A stretch of DNA of 64,000 nucleotides from Megascapheus bottae (GCA_024803745.1 JANJXV010000030.1:1259001-1323000); one strand, 5' to 3'; counted from the stretch's first letter, positions 35,889-47,626 are shown. A program made the numbers and translations. Notes: generated by a model from the letters alone, not told the origin.

Positions 35889-35918
35889 ATGAGCGCGGCG
35901 GGGCGGCCGCCGCAGTGA
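35889..35918 (+). promoter_or_regulatory. Candidate 9-codon upstream ORF in the 5' leader
   Basis: An ATG at 35889 (G at -3, A at +4) opens a frame of nine codons that closes at TGA 35916-35918, 124 bases before the main SLC35F3 start. It lies in the CpG island and would be in the 5' leader if transcription begins upstream of it, which the sequence does not show. Its context is moderate, so leaky scanning or reinitiation would be expected. Codon content is simple Gly/Ala/Pro/Arg from the GC-rich DNA, so any role would be positional rather than a peptide function. Confidence 0.4.
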
Positions 35919-35995
35919 GCCGCGGCGGGGCCCGGAGCGCGGAGCGCGGAGCCGGGGACGCGGACGGGGCGCGGAGGCCGCGGCCCGGCCCCAGG

Positions 35996-36001
35996 ATGTA
36001 G
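35996..36001 (+). promoter_or_regulatory. Start-stop upstream element (ATG directly followed by TAG)
   Basis: ATG at 35996-35998 is followed immediately by TAG at 35999-36001, with A at -3. The stop ends 41 bases before the SLC35F3 start codon. Such minimal upstream ORFs are known in other genes to hold ribosomes at initiation and lower main-ORF translation. Whether it is in the transcript depends on the unmapped start site, but its closeness to the ATG makes inclusion likely. Confidence 0.5.
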
Positions 36002-36042
36002 GCGAGCGGCGGCGGCGCTCCCGCAGGCGGCGGCGGCTCACC

Positions 36043-36118
36043 ATGAAGAAGCACTCGGCCCGGGTGGCCCCGCTCAGCGCCTGCAACAGCCCGGTCCTGA
36101 CCCTCACCAAAGTGGAAG
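36043..36118 (+). CDS. SLC35F3: SLC35F3 coding exon 1 (start of short-isoform ORF)
   Basis: This is the first coding exon of a thiamine-transporter-like solute carrier, encoding residues 1-25 plus one base of codon 26. The peptide starts MKKHSARVAPLS and ends in LTKVE, which I recognise as the N-terminus of the roughly 421-residue mammalian SLC35F3. The start ATG has A at -3 (CACC-ATG-A), a favourable initiation context, and lies inside a CpG island. The exon ends at GAAG and the intron opens GTAACG, giving a phase-1 junction. That donor lacks the usual G at +5 and is weaker than the other two in the window. The segment is short, polar and basic, as expected for the cytosolic tail ahead of the first membrane helix. 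If intron 1 were retained, the frame would stay open to a stop at 36349-36351. Confidence 0.93.
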
Positions 36119-36914
36119 GTAACGCGCCGGGGCCTGGCACGGCGGCCCGGGGAGCGGCACGGGGCGCGCGCCGCGGGCAGGCCGGGCGGGCGGCGGGGAG
36201 CCACCGGGACGCGGCCGCAGTGCAGCGCGCGGTGCCGGCCAGACGAGCGTCCCGCCCGCCGCGCGGCCCGGGGGGCCCCCGTGCCCAGCGGACCCCCCGT
36301 GCCCAGGCCACCCCCCCCCGTGCCCAGCGTCGCGCGGGGCCCGGGCGCTGAGCGGTGGCCTGGGCTGGGGGCCCCTTCCTCGTGCCGCCCCCGGCGCCCA
36401 GGAGTGGTGCCCGCGCCGCGGGGGTGGCGGGGACCCGGACGTCTGACCCTAGGAAGGGACCCGCCCGCCCCGCGGGGCCGCGTGGGGCGGCAGGTGCGCC
36501 GTCAACGGGGTCTCGGCCAGGCCTCATGGAGGAGAGGCCCGAGCCCCCGGACTGTCCCCAGGCTGTGCGCCCCTCCGCAGGAGCCGCCCCGGCTCGGGGA
36601 TGTGCGCGGAGGAGGGCTGCGCCTGCCGGGGAGCTGCCCAGAAGCCTGGGAGGGACCCGCCCGCCGTGGGGGCAGCTGGGCTGCTCAGGTCTCCCCCGCC
36701 CTCCTGGTTCATGCAGGAGGACCCAGGCCTGGTGGGAGAGGGCCAGCCAGGGGCTACTGAGGCCGGGCGGGCCGGGCAGCCTGGGTCCAGAGCTGGGAAC
36801 AAGTGAGAAGGACCCACCGCTCCTGGTTGTCTGTCTTGAGGCGCTGACTCCCTATGTCCGTCTCCTCCCCCATTCCAGGCAGGTTAAACTTGGTACCAGT
36901 CACCTCCGCTTTGT

Positions 36915-37012
36915 GCTGGTTGGTTGGAGGCAAGACTCTTGGATTTGTCTGTTCAGGCTGGCTTCAAGCCACGCTCCTCAGCTCTCAGCCCCCTGAGTAG
37001 TGGGGATGACAG
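36915..37012 (-). repeat. SINE fragment in intron 1
   Basis: TTCAGGCTGGCTTCAAGCC, CTCAGCTCTCAGCCCCCTGA and GTAGTGGGGATGACAGG are antisense of the B1-like half. Confidence 0.65.
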
Positions 37013-38004
37013 GAGACAGCGGCACAGCCCGGCAGCCATTTGCATTTCTGAGCCCCCAGATGTGACCCACACACCGGTAGCTCTGGTGAATTAGGAAAAG
37101 TAAAGGCTGGCGTTTCTGTCCCCTGGAGAAGCTGGGGTCTGTCTCACTCGTGGGGTCTCCGTGGTCCTCACCACCCCCAAGGCTGCTTGCTGGCGCTGAG
37201 GCACAGGGACAGGTGTCCCTGAGGGAGGGCCATCCACTTGGCAGGACATGGCTGACCTCCCCAGAGAGGAGCCAGCGGCAGGGGGTGAGGCCGCCAGGCG
37301 GGGCTGTCAGCCTCAGTGGTCGGCAAAGGTCGAGTGGCACCGGGCTGGTGATGAAGACTGACCCTTTGTACCACGCAGGCTGGGCAGCTGCCTTCCCCCA
37401 GGCCTGATTTATGGGCCCAGCATCTCCACATCCTCATCAGGGGTCCTGGCCAAGTCCAGAGCTGAGCGCCACCTGCACAGACTGAGACCTGAGGTGCCCT
37501 CCGCCGCTGGCGCCCCAGGATGGGTCCCACTTCAGAAGCCTCCGCTGGGAAGGGGCGTCACCGTGGCCTCCCACCTGTGGGAAGGGAAGGAAGCACAGTG
37601 TGTGGCACAGGCGCTGCCTGGGGAGGGAGCGCACTGAGCCGCGGACACTGTGGCAAACCGCTCGCCCGGCCACCCTTCCGCTCAGGGCGGAGGGCAGTAA
37701 GTAGGTAGCCTAGCTCCAGTTCCAGCAAGTTCCAGTCTCCCGCCCTCCCCACTTTGTCCTGGAACCCCATTCCGTGTCAGCCCGTGTGCACAGGTCAGGG
37801 CCTTGCTAAAACCAGCCGCCGTGTGCCTGGGTGTGCACAGAGCCCTTCCTCTCTGCCTGGCTTCTCCTTGGCGTTTCTGTTCTGTTTGGTTTGGGGGTCT
37901 GTTTTTTCTAAAGCCATTTGCATCGTCAGTGCTTATTTTGGAAGTGTTGACTCACTTTATTTTGCTTTGGATGTACCGGGCATTCCTGAGCCTGGGTCCT
38001 GTGG

Positions 38005-38050
38005 CTGTGTGTGTGCGTGCGTGTGTGTGTGTGTGCATGTGTGCGCACAC
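38005..38050. repeat. Degenerate GT/GC microsatellite
   Basis: GTGTGTGTGCGTGCGTGTGT, more GT, then CATGTGTGCGCACAC. Confidence 0.9.
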
Positions 38051-39129
38051 GAGCACATGCACACAGGGACAAATGATAGACAGACCACAGGGATGGAATG
38101 GAGCCAGCAAGAAACACTTATCAGCCACCGGTGTGTGTCGTGGAAGGAGAAGCAGGAGGTGCACCTAAAACTGGAACTAGAAAACGCAGCACTTGAACTC
38201 TGCCCAGGCGAGGGCAGGGCGGTTGTTAAGCTCGGTGCCTCCCTCCCTAGAGCCCCTGAAAGTTCAGCCAGTGCCACCGGAACCGTGATGACTTCACTGT
38301 CGTAAGGACATTTCAGTCTGTCTGGCAGGAAAGAGTTGTGAAGACAGATAAACAAATAAAAGGTACGAAGTTCTAGTGCAGAGCGAGCGGTCACGAGAGG
38401 CAGAAGACTGAGCCATCTGAGGAGAAGGCTTCTCAAGGAGGCGCCTGGCTCAGGAGGAGGCTGTTTGGGTGGGAGGCCTCTCGGAGCAGAGGCCTGTCTG
38501 AGGAGGAGGATACCAACACCCGAATCCTTTCTGAGCAGTGCAGGGAGGTGCTAGAGGTGCTAGCACCAAGGCCGGGTGCGGGGAACCACGCCACCCAGAG
38601 GGAGTAGAGGCTCTTTCAAGAGGGAGACTGTGTGCCCAGGCCCAACCCCAAAACACCAGGAGAGTGGCCTGAGCCTCCAGGAGGGGCCAGAGCTGAGCAG
38701 TGGCTTGCAGCCAGCCTGACGCTCCTGCCTCCCTCACACGTCTTGCTTTCATGTCCTTGTCTTGGCTTTCCTAGCAGAAGCAGGCAGACGCTGACTATTG
38801 ATCGGGAGCACGGCTCTCTGAGAGAAGCAGGTGCCAGGATCCTCTGAATTCCCAATCAGCGGATTTATGTTCAATACGATTCTATGCAATGAGAATTAAT
38901 AGTTGTGAACAACACACTGCAGAGGCTGACAGAAAGCAGGGCTGGAGAGCAGAGAGAGGCGCACACAGGCATTCGCCGGTGGGACTCCCCGCCAGGCCCG
39001 TGGCTGAAGCTCGCGGGGTTCTCTTACGTGAGAGGGGGTTGAAGGCACACTTCTCTTAAAACGGAGATTGGCCATTTCCACCAACAGACAACTGCCACGC
39101 TACAGATCCTGGGGGCTCTGCCCCCCAAA

Positions 39130-39205
39130 GCAAAGCCAGACATTGTCACCCAGCTTACGGGTGAAGAGACCCAGGCTCAGAAAATCATTTCCTTCAGGCC
39201 ATAGA
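39130..39205 (-). repeat. MIR remnant
   Basis: GGTGAAGAGACCCAGGCTCA then GAAAATCATTTCCTTCAGGCC follows the antisense MIR core (gaggaaactgaggctcagag...). Confidence 0.6.
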
Positions 39206-40338
39206 GTTTAAAAAGCAGCTTCCTGGCTTCAAACTCAAATCTTCCTGGGCTTGACGCTCAGGAACCTGTGCACACCCCTCTCCCAAGCAGGAGGCAGCAT
39301 GGCATCCGCCCCAGCTCCCGTGGGTCTCCAGGGTTTGTTCCCTGAGGTTCCACAGTGGTGGGGACGCTGTGGGGCTCATGGAATCTGGCTGCTGCTGGAT
39401 TTCTGCGTCCCTCTACTCCCCGGAGCAGGGGGACCCGGGCCCTGCAGGGAGAGGGTCTGGCTAGCCCATCTCCACCGCTGAGCTTATCCGACAGTGCTCA
39501 GCTCTTACGGCTGGTGTGCTGGCCCACACCCAGAGGAATCCCGAGGAGACGGGCGGGAGGCCGGGCTCTGAAGATGTACCCTGGCGGCTCCTCCTAGGCC
39601 TGAGGCATGCTGGCACGGGCGCTAGAGAGGGAAGCTGACACTTGGAGTGATCCCACCAGAAATGACACCTATAGGGCTTCCAGACAAGGGGACCCCAAAA
39701 TCTACCCAGGATCCCAACGACTGCAGTGTGATCAGCATATACGTAACGAGGTGTCTGTGTTGAGGGCAAACCCTCTGGCTGTGCCTCAGATGCCATGAGG
39801 CTTGCCGTCTTGCCACCATCGCCAGCCCTGGTGCCAGAATGACATAATGCAACTGGACACGTCCCTGCAGAGTGTGGCCTCGCATCCTCGGCCTGCTTCT
39901 CCCCGGCCGGCTCGTTGAGTCTGGTGGAGGGGTCAGGATGACACCCGGGAGACGCCGCCCTGCGCCTTGTCCCAGGCGGGAGGTAGAAACCAGTATTGCT
40001 GGCAGAGGGACAGACTGGGGACAGCACCAGCAGTGGGGACACTCTGGGGACAGCTCCTGGTGGCTGCGGGGAAGAGCGCCGGTTACTGTCGATGCTGGAG
40101 GTGGTGTGGGAGACTGAGGCAGACCACAGGGGCATCCAGAACACTGGACTCTGCTGGGAAAGAGGCTGTAACAGTCAGGAAGGGAGCTAGGAAAGAGAAG
40201 CGAAGGCAGAAGGGACGCTGGGATCGAATGGCAGGCTCTGGTTCTTCGGCCACAAGAAGTGCTTCCTATCAGGCCATGTAGGATAAAGTCTACCAGAGTC
40301 TATGGCCTGCAGTGAGAGCCTCGGGGGATTCTTTCATC

Positions 40339-40342
40339 GTGT

Positions 40343-40385
<43 letters not shown>
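40339..40385. repeat. (GT)n microsatellite
   Basis: About 23 GT units with one TATG interruption near the start. Confidence 0.98.
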
Positions 40386-40389
<4 letters not shown>

Positions 40390-41849
40390 GTGGAAGGTGC
40401 AGGGAAGGCGTGACAGCCCGTGCTGGACAGGGTCTGGTGGAGAGGGCCAGTGGGGGCCCCTGCAGAGGTCCTGGGGTGTTAACAGGCTTGGGGGGCCTCA
40501 CGTTGGCTTTCTGCCCGGCCTGAGCTGTGTGTGAATTGCTTGCCATCCCTGCCCGGTGGGAAAACAGGGCGAGAGAACGGGGCAGGAAGGGTGCTGCAGA
40601 CAACCTCAGCCTCCACCCAGCTCCGCTCCCCCTGGCAGAGGGGGAGGCCCGCCATTCACCTGGACGCCTGGGCTCCCAGGGTAGGAAGTGGAGCTGTCTG
40701 CTGGAATGATGGATGGAGATGAAGGCTTGAAGTGGAGGAAGGGTTCAGAACAGCTCTGCTAGGAGAGCCAAGAAGAGATTTAATTCTTAAAAGCCTTTTT
40801 GGCGAGTGGTGCTTTTCCACTGGTTAAGACCTCTTGTGGCTGGAGGGAAGAATCTAGAAGGGAGAATTCTGGGTGTCACAATGCCAGGCTTCTCTTCTGC
40901 AAGCCCGGTAGCAAATGAGCCCAGCAGATGCGTCTCTCCACCTCCCGGAGAGTGGAGCTGGGACCAGGGCTTCCGTCTGCTCTGGCAGGAAAGCTCACAG
41001 CCCACCAGGGAATTTACTCATGAGCCGAGATCAATTGACCCCATCCCCACTCTTGGCTAACCCTGCACAGAGCAGCGTCCGAGGTGCAGAGGCTGGGCCA
41101 GCGGAGGGGTCTTGCCTGAGCATGGGGAGCGGAACTCCAGCTACCAAGAACCACCCGTGCAGTGGCTCTTCAGCCCAAGAGGGGACCATGACTGGACCCC
41201 AGGGATGAACCAGAGGCCTCTGAGTGGCTGCTGGCCTTGCCAGCCCTGCCTGGGCAGCCCTGGTGTTTGTGTGTGAAACCGTCAGTGCTCAGGGCAGGCA
41301 GGTCGCCTGAGCTGGGGCACAGTCGCTCCCAGCGGTGTAAAGGATTAAGCTGGGCGGTCAGGTCCAGGCCAGCAAGCCACCTGCCCGCCCCCTTCCTCTG
41401 CCACCCAGCAGGCCTGGTCCTGCCTTGCACACAAGACTCCCGAGATCCGCTTTGAGACAAAGTCTGCGCTGGCTCACGCCCCCAGCCTCGCTGTGTCTCT
41501 TTAGCTCATGTTTGTCAAATACTGCACCCAGTCAATGCCAGAGGGCTGGAGATTTAGCTCTGCTTGGCAGCTACCCCAAACGGCCATGCTGCATTGGTGA
41601 GCCAGCAGCCATTTCCTGAAGGGTTTGGTACCGCAGGGGAGGCGACCTGGTTCCTGGAGGGGCAGTTCTGAATACGATCTACCCTCTTGCAAAACCACAA
41701 TTGCCCCAAGAGTTCCAGTGGGCAGAACTCCAGTCTACACAAAAGCGGGGAATCCAGAGATCCGAGCTCCCTGGGAATTGTCGGAGGTGAGATAGGAGTG
41801 TGCTTGTCTGGGCCTGCGGGAGGTTGGCAGCAGTGCCAACCTTACCAGC

Positions 41850-41930
41850 TGTGCAGCTACTGAGCGCCTACTGTGCGCTGGCGCCTGCTCTGTGCTCGGG
41901 GACACGAGGGGCTCAGGGGAGTGGCAGGCG
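41850..41930 (-). repeat. MIR-like remnant
   Basis: CTACTGAGCGCCTACTGTGC then GCTGGCGCCTGCTCTGTGCT resembles the antisense MIR end (ttactgagcacctactatgtgc...), with CpG-rich substitutions. Confidence 0.5.
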
Positions 41931-43169
41931 TCCCTCGGGCTGCGACTGGAGGTGTGGAAACCTGAGCCCTGGGCTTGCCTGCTGCAGGGAGTGTGGAGTG
42001 CACAGCGCTGGCCCCTGGCAGGAGCATTCACACCTGCACATCTTGTCTGTAATGGGCAAAACCACCCAGCTGGGCTGGCAACCCCCCCCCCTCGAGTGAT
42101 GTGTCCTTGGGGCTTTGGGAGCCTGAGCGTGTGGAGCTGGGGTGGTGGAGGTGACGTGGATATAAGCAGCTCTCAGGCTGCTGCAGGTGGAAACTCCAAC
42201 AGGTCCCAGAGAGGCCACGTGAGCCCTTTGTCACCTCTCCTTATTTTTCAGAGAAAGGCCTCGTTTTGCCTAGACTTCATCCGCCTGTGGGGCTGCAATG
42301 ACAGACAAGCATCCCCATGCCTGTCCCTCACTGGTCGAGATGGGGATCTCTCAGGCTTCTTTTCGCCCAGGCTGACCTTGAACGTGGAACCCCTAGATCT
42401 GGCAGCTAGGTGTGGGGTGTGAGCGAGAGCTCTCGTCTCACGTTCAGTTTCCGGTGAGGCCTGGCTTGCAGATGGCTGGCCCTTCGCTGCCTGGTGCTGA
42501 GTGGGTGAGCGCCCCGGCACTCACTTCTTCTGCTGGGAACACGATCTCGCTCCCGGAACCCCTCCCTGATATCCTCACTTAACCCTGTGGCCCTGAGACA
42601 AAAGTGTCACCCCAGGAGTGGGAGGCGTGGCTCAGGTGGGAGAGCACCACCAATGAGCAGAGGCGCAGTGACAAAAGAAACATCACAGCAACACAGTGTG
42701 GCTGTGGGTTTGTGTCTGTGTGTGGCAGGGACATGGGCCCTTGCCCACGGCAGCCTCCCGCGCCACACTGGCTCAGCCACCGACCCCTTTTCAATTACGC
42801 TGTCTGTTACCTGCACTGCACTTAGGGAAACATGGTGTTTTATCTCACACGGTGTAGTTTTCCAGTTCTCATGCGCTCCGCTTACGTCTGAGGGTTTCTC
42901 GACGGTGGGTTTTTCAGGCTCTTTGGGCAAGAGGGTCAGAGCGACTGCAGCGTTCAGAGCTGCAGGGGCATTGTGAACGCGGGTTGCCTGGTTCCCCGAG
43001 GTGTGAAGCAGAACTTGCTGCAAGGCAAAAACACTAGCCACGAGGAAGTGAGCTGAGCCCCCACCTGCACAGCCCGGCCCCCGAGGGTGGGCTCAGTGGG
43101 GGGGCTGTGACTTTTCTTGTAGGCATCTATGATTATCCAGTAACAAGACCCACGGAGGCCAAGGGAACA

Positions 43170-43250
43170 GTGCACAGCGTGGGAGTGTGCACAGCGTGGG
43201 AGTGTGTACAGCATGCAAGTGTGTACAGTGTGCAAGTGTGTACAGCACTG
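43170..43250. repeat. 17-bp tandem repeat, about 4.8 copies
   Basis: GTGCACAGCGTGGGAGT occurs twice exactly (43170, 43187). Two diverged copies GTGTACAGCATGCAAGT and GTGTACAGTGTGCAAGT and a partial follow. Confidence 0.9.
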
Positions 43251-43522
43251 CCAGCTGCTCCTGCACTGTGGCAGTGGCTGGGGAGGCTGGGGAGGGACTG
43301 TGGAGGAGGCTCGGCTTCCCCTTCGTCCTCTGACTTCTCCCCACCCCGCAGCCCTGGCTGGACAGACGCGGCTCAGAACTGGGGAGGGTGGGACACACAC
43401 CTCGGGGTGTCCGGGGGCTTTTCGATGGGGCTCCCAAGCGTGTGAAAGAAAGAGGAGGAGATGACATGTTAAGCGTTAGCACATCGGGTCGGTTAGCTCA
43501 CTGGAGATCGTGTTTCCTCTCT

Positions 43523-43605
43523 TCTTTCTAGTTCTTGAGACAGGGTCTTGCTGTGTTGCTCGAACTAGCATTGAACTCACTTTCCATGTAGTCCACGGCC
43601 CCAGG
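43523..43605 (-). repeat. B1-like fragment
   Basis: TTGAGACAGGGTCTTGCTGT then GTTGCTCGAACTAGCATTG is a typical antisense B1/7SL 3'-half signature. Confidence 0.65.
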
Positions 43606-44397
43606 ACACGGGCCACCACTGTCCATGGCCACAGGACACAGGCTTGCAGCTCTGTGTGAGTTTCCAGCTGGCTGGTGCACACACAAACAAGATGAAAAGC
43701 AAACACTGGAAAATACCACCTTTTATTTCTGCTCTGGGCCATAGCCCAGTTCCCTGAAGTGACACAGCTCCATAATGGAGTATCTGTCTGCTCACACACA
43801 CACACACCAGTAAGTACCAGGAATTGTGGTTTTAAAGTAAAGCTTCAACATGGGGCTGGAGGCCACTGGCAGGAAGTGAGCTGGAGCAGAAGGAGCAGGA
43901 GTGGGGAGGACAGTCCTGCTGAGAGTGCAGCACCACAAGCCACAGGGTCCTGGCTTCTGCGGGGAAGAGCGCCTGCCTGGCAGGGTCCTGGCCCTTCCAG
44001 AGGCCGAGGCCGGCCTGGCCCTGGCCGCAGTGAGGCCCCGCACACAGGAGCGGTCAGCAGCTGTGAGCTGGAGCAGGCGGCTCTCTTTATCTGAGAAATG
44101 GCTCCCAAAGGGCTGCTACGAGTCACTCGTCCACATAGTCTGGGTCCAGGCTGGGGAGGGTCCAGGACTGTTTCCTAGAGGCTCTGGAGGGGGTGGACTT
44201 TCTGCAGCCTGCTTTGGGCCTTACCTGAAGGCCCAGGTGACTGCTTTCATGGTATGACCAGCAGTCAGGAGGCTGCCTGAGCCCCTTCTCCTCACCCCTG
44301 CCCTGCTGCACCCTGTGCCCCCTTCTTCCCGCCCCTGCCCGGCTACCCCATCAACTCTGAGGACTGAAGGCCCAGCTAACCCCCTTCTCTTCCCCAG

Positions 44398-44722
44398 GGG
44401 AGGAACGCCCCCGGGACCCCCCGGGCCCGGCAGAGGTCCAGGCGCCGGCTGGGGTGGAGGCCAGTGGGAAGACCAGCTGGCCGCAGTGGACGTGCTCACG
44501 GGTGCAGCTCAAGAAGACGTGGTGGGGCGTGGCTGTGGTGCTGTGCGTGTGTGCCTCCTGGGCCGGCTCCACGCAGCTCGCCAGACTCACCTTCAAGACC
44601 TTTGATGCACCCTTCACGCTGGCCTGGTTTGCCACCAACTGGAACTTTTTATTCTTCCCGCTGTACTACGCGGGGCACGTGTGCAAGTCTGCGGAGAAGC
44701 AGTCTGTGAAGCAGAGATACAG
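44398..44722 (+). CDS. SLC35F3: SLC35F3 coding exon 2 (tail, TM1, TM2)
   Basis: The exon completes codon 26 and runs to two bases of codon 134. Residues 26-65 are a proline- and charge-rich cytosolic tail. Residues about 66-87 form a first membrane helix (WWGVAVVLCVCASWAG), and residues about 97-119 a second (FATNWNFLFFPLYY). A basic loop ending KQSVKQRYR follows. The fold family, the drug/metabolite transporters, normally has ten helices, so this is the start of the transport domain. The acceptor is strong: a pyrimidine tract ends TTCCCCAG, and a CTAAC branch-point-like motif lies 18 bases upstream at 44376-44380. The donor is ACAG-GTAGGG. From memory the helices match human closely, while the tail before TM1 differs at several sites with no length change. 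No frameshift or stop is seen. Confidence 0.95.
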
Positions 44723-45159
44723 GTAGGGCTGGCGGAGGGCAGGCGCTGCCCGGGAGCTGTGCCCCAGGCCCGCTGGGCGGGCAGCGGGGATGGGCTCTGG
44801 GAATGGACACACCCGCTCTCTTGTGGGGTGAGGATGGAGCACTGATAGCTGCCGCCCCCCCCCCAGCAGCCCCCACATGGAAAGGGCAGGGAGCTGTCAG
44901 GCTCATGGAAGTACCTGGCCCCTTGAAGTGCCTGTGTGAGGTCCCAGCCTGCCTCCCTGTGCTCTCAGGACACAGGCTTTGGAGTGAATCCCATGGCTGA
45001 GACAGTCCGGGGTAGACCCTGAGGCTCAGCCTGGCACAGCCCTGCAGGTACCTGAGTTATAATAAGGAGTTTGCCTGTCTTTAATCTAACGCCAACAGCG
45101 CCCTGCCACCCCAACAAAGCGCTGAGATGGCAGTCTGGGCCTTTTTTGAAAAGAATCAC

Positions 45160-45375
45160 TAGAAGAGCCTGGGCTAGTGTGGTTTTACACACCTGTAACC
45201 CCAGCTTTTCATGATGCTGAGGCAGAATGATTCCAATCTGTCCAAGGGGACAGAAGTCAGCCTGAGATCAAAGTGAGGATGAGACTCTGTCTGAAAAAAT
45301 GAAGTCGCAAGGGCCGGGCATGTGGCTTTGTCACCTTGCAAGCTCTGAATTCAAACCCCAATACTACCTCCTCAA
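45160..45375 (+). repeat. Composite SINE
   Basis: ACACACCTGTAACCCCAGC, GATGCTGAGGCAGAATG and GAGACTCTGTCTGAAAAAAT are the B1-like half. GGGCCGGGCATGTGGC with GAATTCAAACCCCAATAC is the ID-like half. Confidence 0.75.
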
Positions 45376-47626
45376 AAGAAGACATTCTGGAAAAGAGTAG
45401 GAAATGGTGGGGTTGGAAGTCCGTTTGAGGGGAGTCCTTACACACAGAAAACTCACGAGCACCCAAGGTCAGTCTATTGTCTTTCTAAAAGAATGGAGAA
45501 GAGGCCTGCCCACAGTCGTGTTAAATGGAGGAGTAATGGGGAGGAAGGACCATTCTAATTTGTAATCAAGGTTAAAACCTAGATTGCATATTTCAGTCAC
45601 AAAGCGTAGCTCTGCTTCCGGCTGCAAGGTAGTCAGGTCTGCGGCTGAACTTGGCCTCTGGCTTCCAGCGATACTGGCTGTCTGCCTCAGGGATGATAAG
45701 ATGCCCCCCCACCAGGGGGGTGAGAAAACATCACAGACTTCCTCTGAGGAGTCACGACTCACGCCTCCGACTCGAGGAGTCCCAGGAGGGAGCAAAAGTA
45801 AGAGCGCATCTTTCATCTTTGCGCTGTAATCAACATTAATGCCCGAGCAAGCATCCAAGGCCGCAGAGATGGGTGTCTAGGCTGGACGGGTTAGCCGTGA
45901 GCTGGGGTGCAGGAGGAAGCAGAGGCTGCAGTCCAGAGAGGAAGGCCAGGCCGGACGGCTGGAGCAGCATGAGCTTCCGGGAGCCATGAGCGCAAGTTTC
46001 CTTTCCCCAGCCCTTGGGAGGCTCAGGCAGATGGCAGGCCGGGGGACCAGGCTGGGCCTGGTGCTGAGAGCGTGCCGGCACCGGAGCCTGCTGCCAGCCC
46101 CCGGCTGCGCCCTGAGCACAGATGGCTTCAGGCTGTTGACTCTCAGCTCCGGATTTTCAAAGCGCTGTGGGTCTCCTCGTATGCAGCAGCCAGGATGCAG
46201 GGTCTGCATGGCACCTCAGAGCCCCAGCCCGGTCCTCTGCCGCCCGCGAGACAAGGTATGTCAGCCTGTGTACAGTGGATGCTGTGCACGCCACCTTGCA
46301 CAAGAAATCACTGCGTCGCCCAGTGGGGCTCAGACAGGAAGTGTCCGGAAATGTGCGACACAGGAGGCCTGCCGTCCAAATGCAGGGCAGAGTCCACGTG
46401 GCGAGCCCCGCCGGGCGTCGTAGGAGGAGGCAGCCTGGGCTCTGGTTGCCGGTGCCCCTCGGAGCACGGCCAGCGCACCAGAGAGCGGCCAGGGAGAGGC
46501 CCTGGGAGAGGCCAGCCTGTGGGTTCTCCAGGCCTGCAGCTCTCATGCCCCACCCTGTGTCTGCCCCGTGTCTGCCCAGGCTCCCTGGCAGCCAGGAAGC
46601 CCGGGACAGCTGCGGGCACCCTGAGGAAGCAGCACCAGAGCTTGTGCTAGCCACGGCGAGGCCTGTGGGCCATGTGGTGTTTCCAGTGTCACGCACACAC
46701 TGCAGACGCAGGCGCCGTGGCACGGGGAAGCCATGTCCAGTCTGCGGCCTGGAGCCGCTGCGGTCCAGGGCGGGTGACGCATGCCTCCGCCCCCCGACCC
46801 TGGGCCAGGAAGATGGGCTTTCCAGACCTGAGGGTGGCTGCGGCTGGCAGAACCCATGAGCAGAGCAGGCATTTATGATCCCATCGGCCAGCCTTCCAGG
46901 AATTTCTGATCTAATGACCTGCTTTCCAGAGCAGAGGCTGGGACCTTCTGCCATCACACCACTGCTAAGAGAAGTGAAGGTGTAGACAGATGTCTAACAG
47001 ATGTTCCCTCTGCCTCGGGAAGCTGGCCAGCCATTGATTCTGAGCCATGTTCGGAGCCAAAAAGGGACAAGGCCATTTGGGGTCCCTGCACACAAGGCCC
47101 GGGCACGGATACCTGGCTGCACACAGGCAGCCATCCTGGATTTTGCACAGCAGCCACACTTTGCTGGCCATTCAAAGACAGAGTGAGGGAGCTTGTTCAG
47201 TCTGAAAATGGTCAGTGTGCATGTTGACTGCAAGAGGCTCTGGGGATTGCCTTCCAGGATTCCAGAGCCTGGTACAGAGCCAGCGAGGCAAGGCAGGTCC
47301 ACAGCCTTCTGGGAGGACTGACAGCATGGGGTCCAGGGAGCTGCTTCTGGGATGCAGCAGGGAGATGAGGGGAGATGAGAGCCCCGTATCAGGCAGAGGA
47401 GGTCTGGTCGTGGCACAAACCATGCCAGGTGCCCTCCGGGGACGGCCAGAATGAGCCCTGAGAAGAGCCATCCAGCCGCTCTGTGGGCGGTGGGTAAATG
47501 GCAGCAGCTCGAGTCAGTCCCTTCACCAATCACGCCTGGTGTCTGTGCCCAGGGCAGGCGTGGTTCCTGACCCCAGAGGGCTCCTGACTCAGTGGGAGAG
47601 AGCTCACAGGATCGCAGAGTAGAATG

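Larger units (their letters stand above)
35540..36660 (+). promoter_or_regulatory. SLC35F3: CpG-island promoter of SLC35F3 short isoform
   Basis: This block is extremely GC-rich and dense in CpG, unlike the flanks on either side, and it brackets coding exon 1. There is no TATA box upstream of the start codon. GC-box-like GGGCGG occurs near 35780 and again near 35900, and a CRE half-site TGACGT lies at 35827-35832. This is the usual architecture of a broad, TATA-less vertebrate promoter. The transcription start cannot be fixed from sequence; it probably lies between about 35750 and 35990. Boundaries are by eye. Confidence 0.8.
36119..44397 (+). other. SLC35F3: SLC35F3 intron 1
   Basis: The intron is bounded by GTAACG and TTCCCCAG and is phase 1. 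It starts in the CpG island, which fades by about 36700. It holds a minus-strand SINE fragment (36915-37012), a degraded GT repeat near 38010-38050, MIR-like remnants (39130-39205 and 41850-41930), a GT microsatellite (40339-40385), a possible ID-like remnant near 42600, a 17-bp tandem repeat (43170-43250), a B1-like fragment (43523-43605) and a short CA run (43794-43807). No further exon was recognised. Confidence 0.9.

Noticed and set aside
35457..36527. 356-codon minus-strand open frame across the CpG island
   Set aside because: It is antisense to SLC35F3 exon 1 and its promoter, with Pro/Arg/Ala-rich low-complexity translation. Long frames without stops are expected in DNA this GC-rich, and no domain is seen.
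37030..37925. Two ATTTGCAT octamers near 37038 and 37917 as an enhancer pair
   Set aside because: An 8-base motif is expected by chance at this scale, and the copies are about 880 bp apart with no other support.
46157..46957. Overlapping 266-codon minus and 230-codon plus frames
   Set aside because: Both strands open over the same stretch, with no protein-like composition; intron 2 background.
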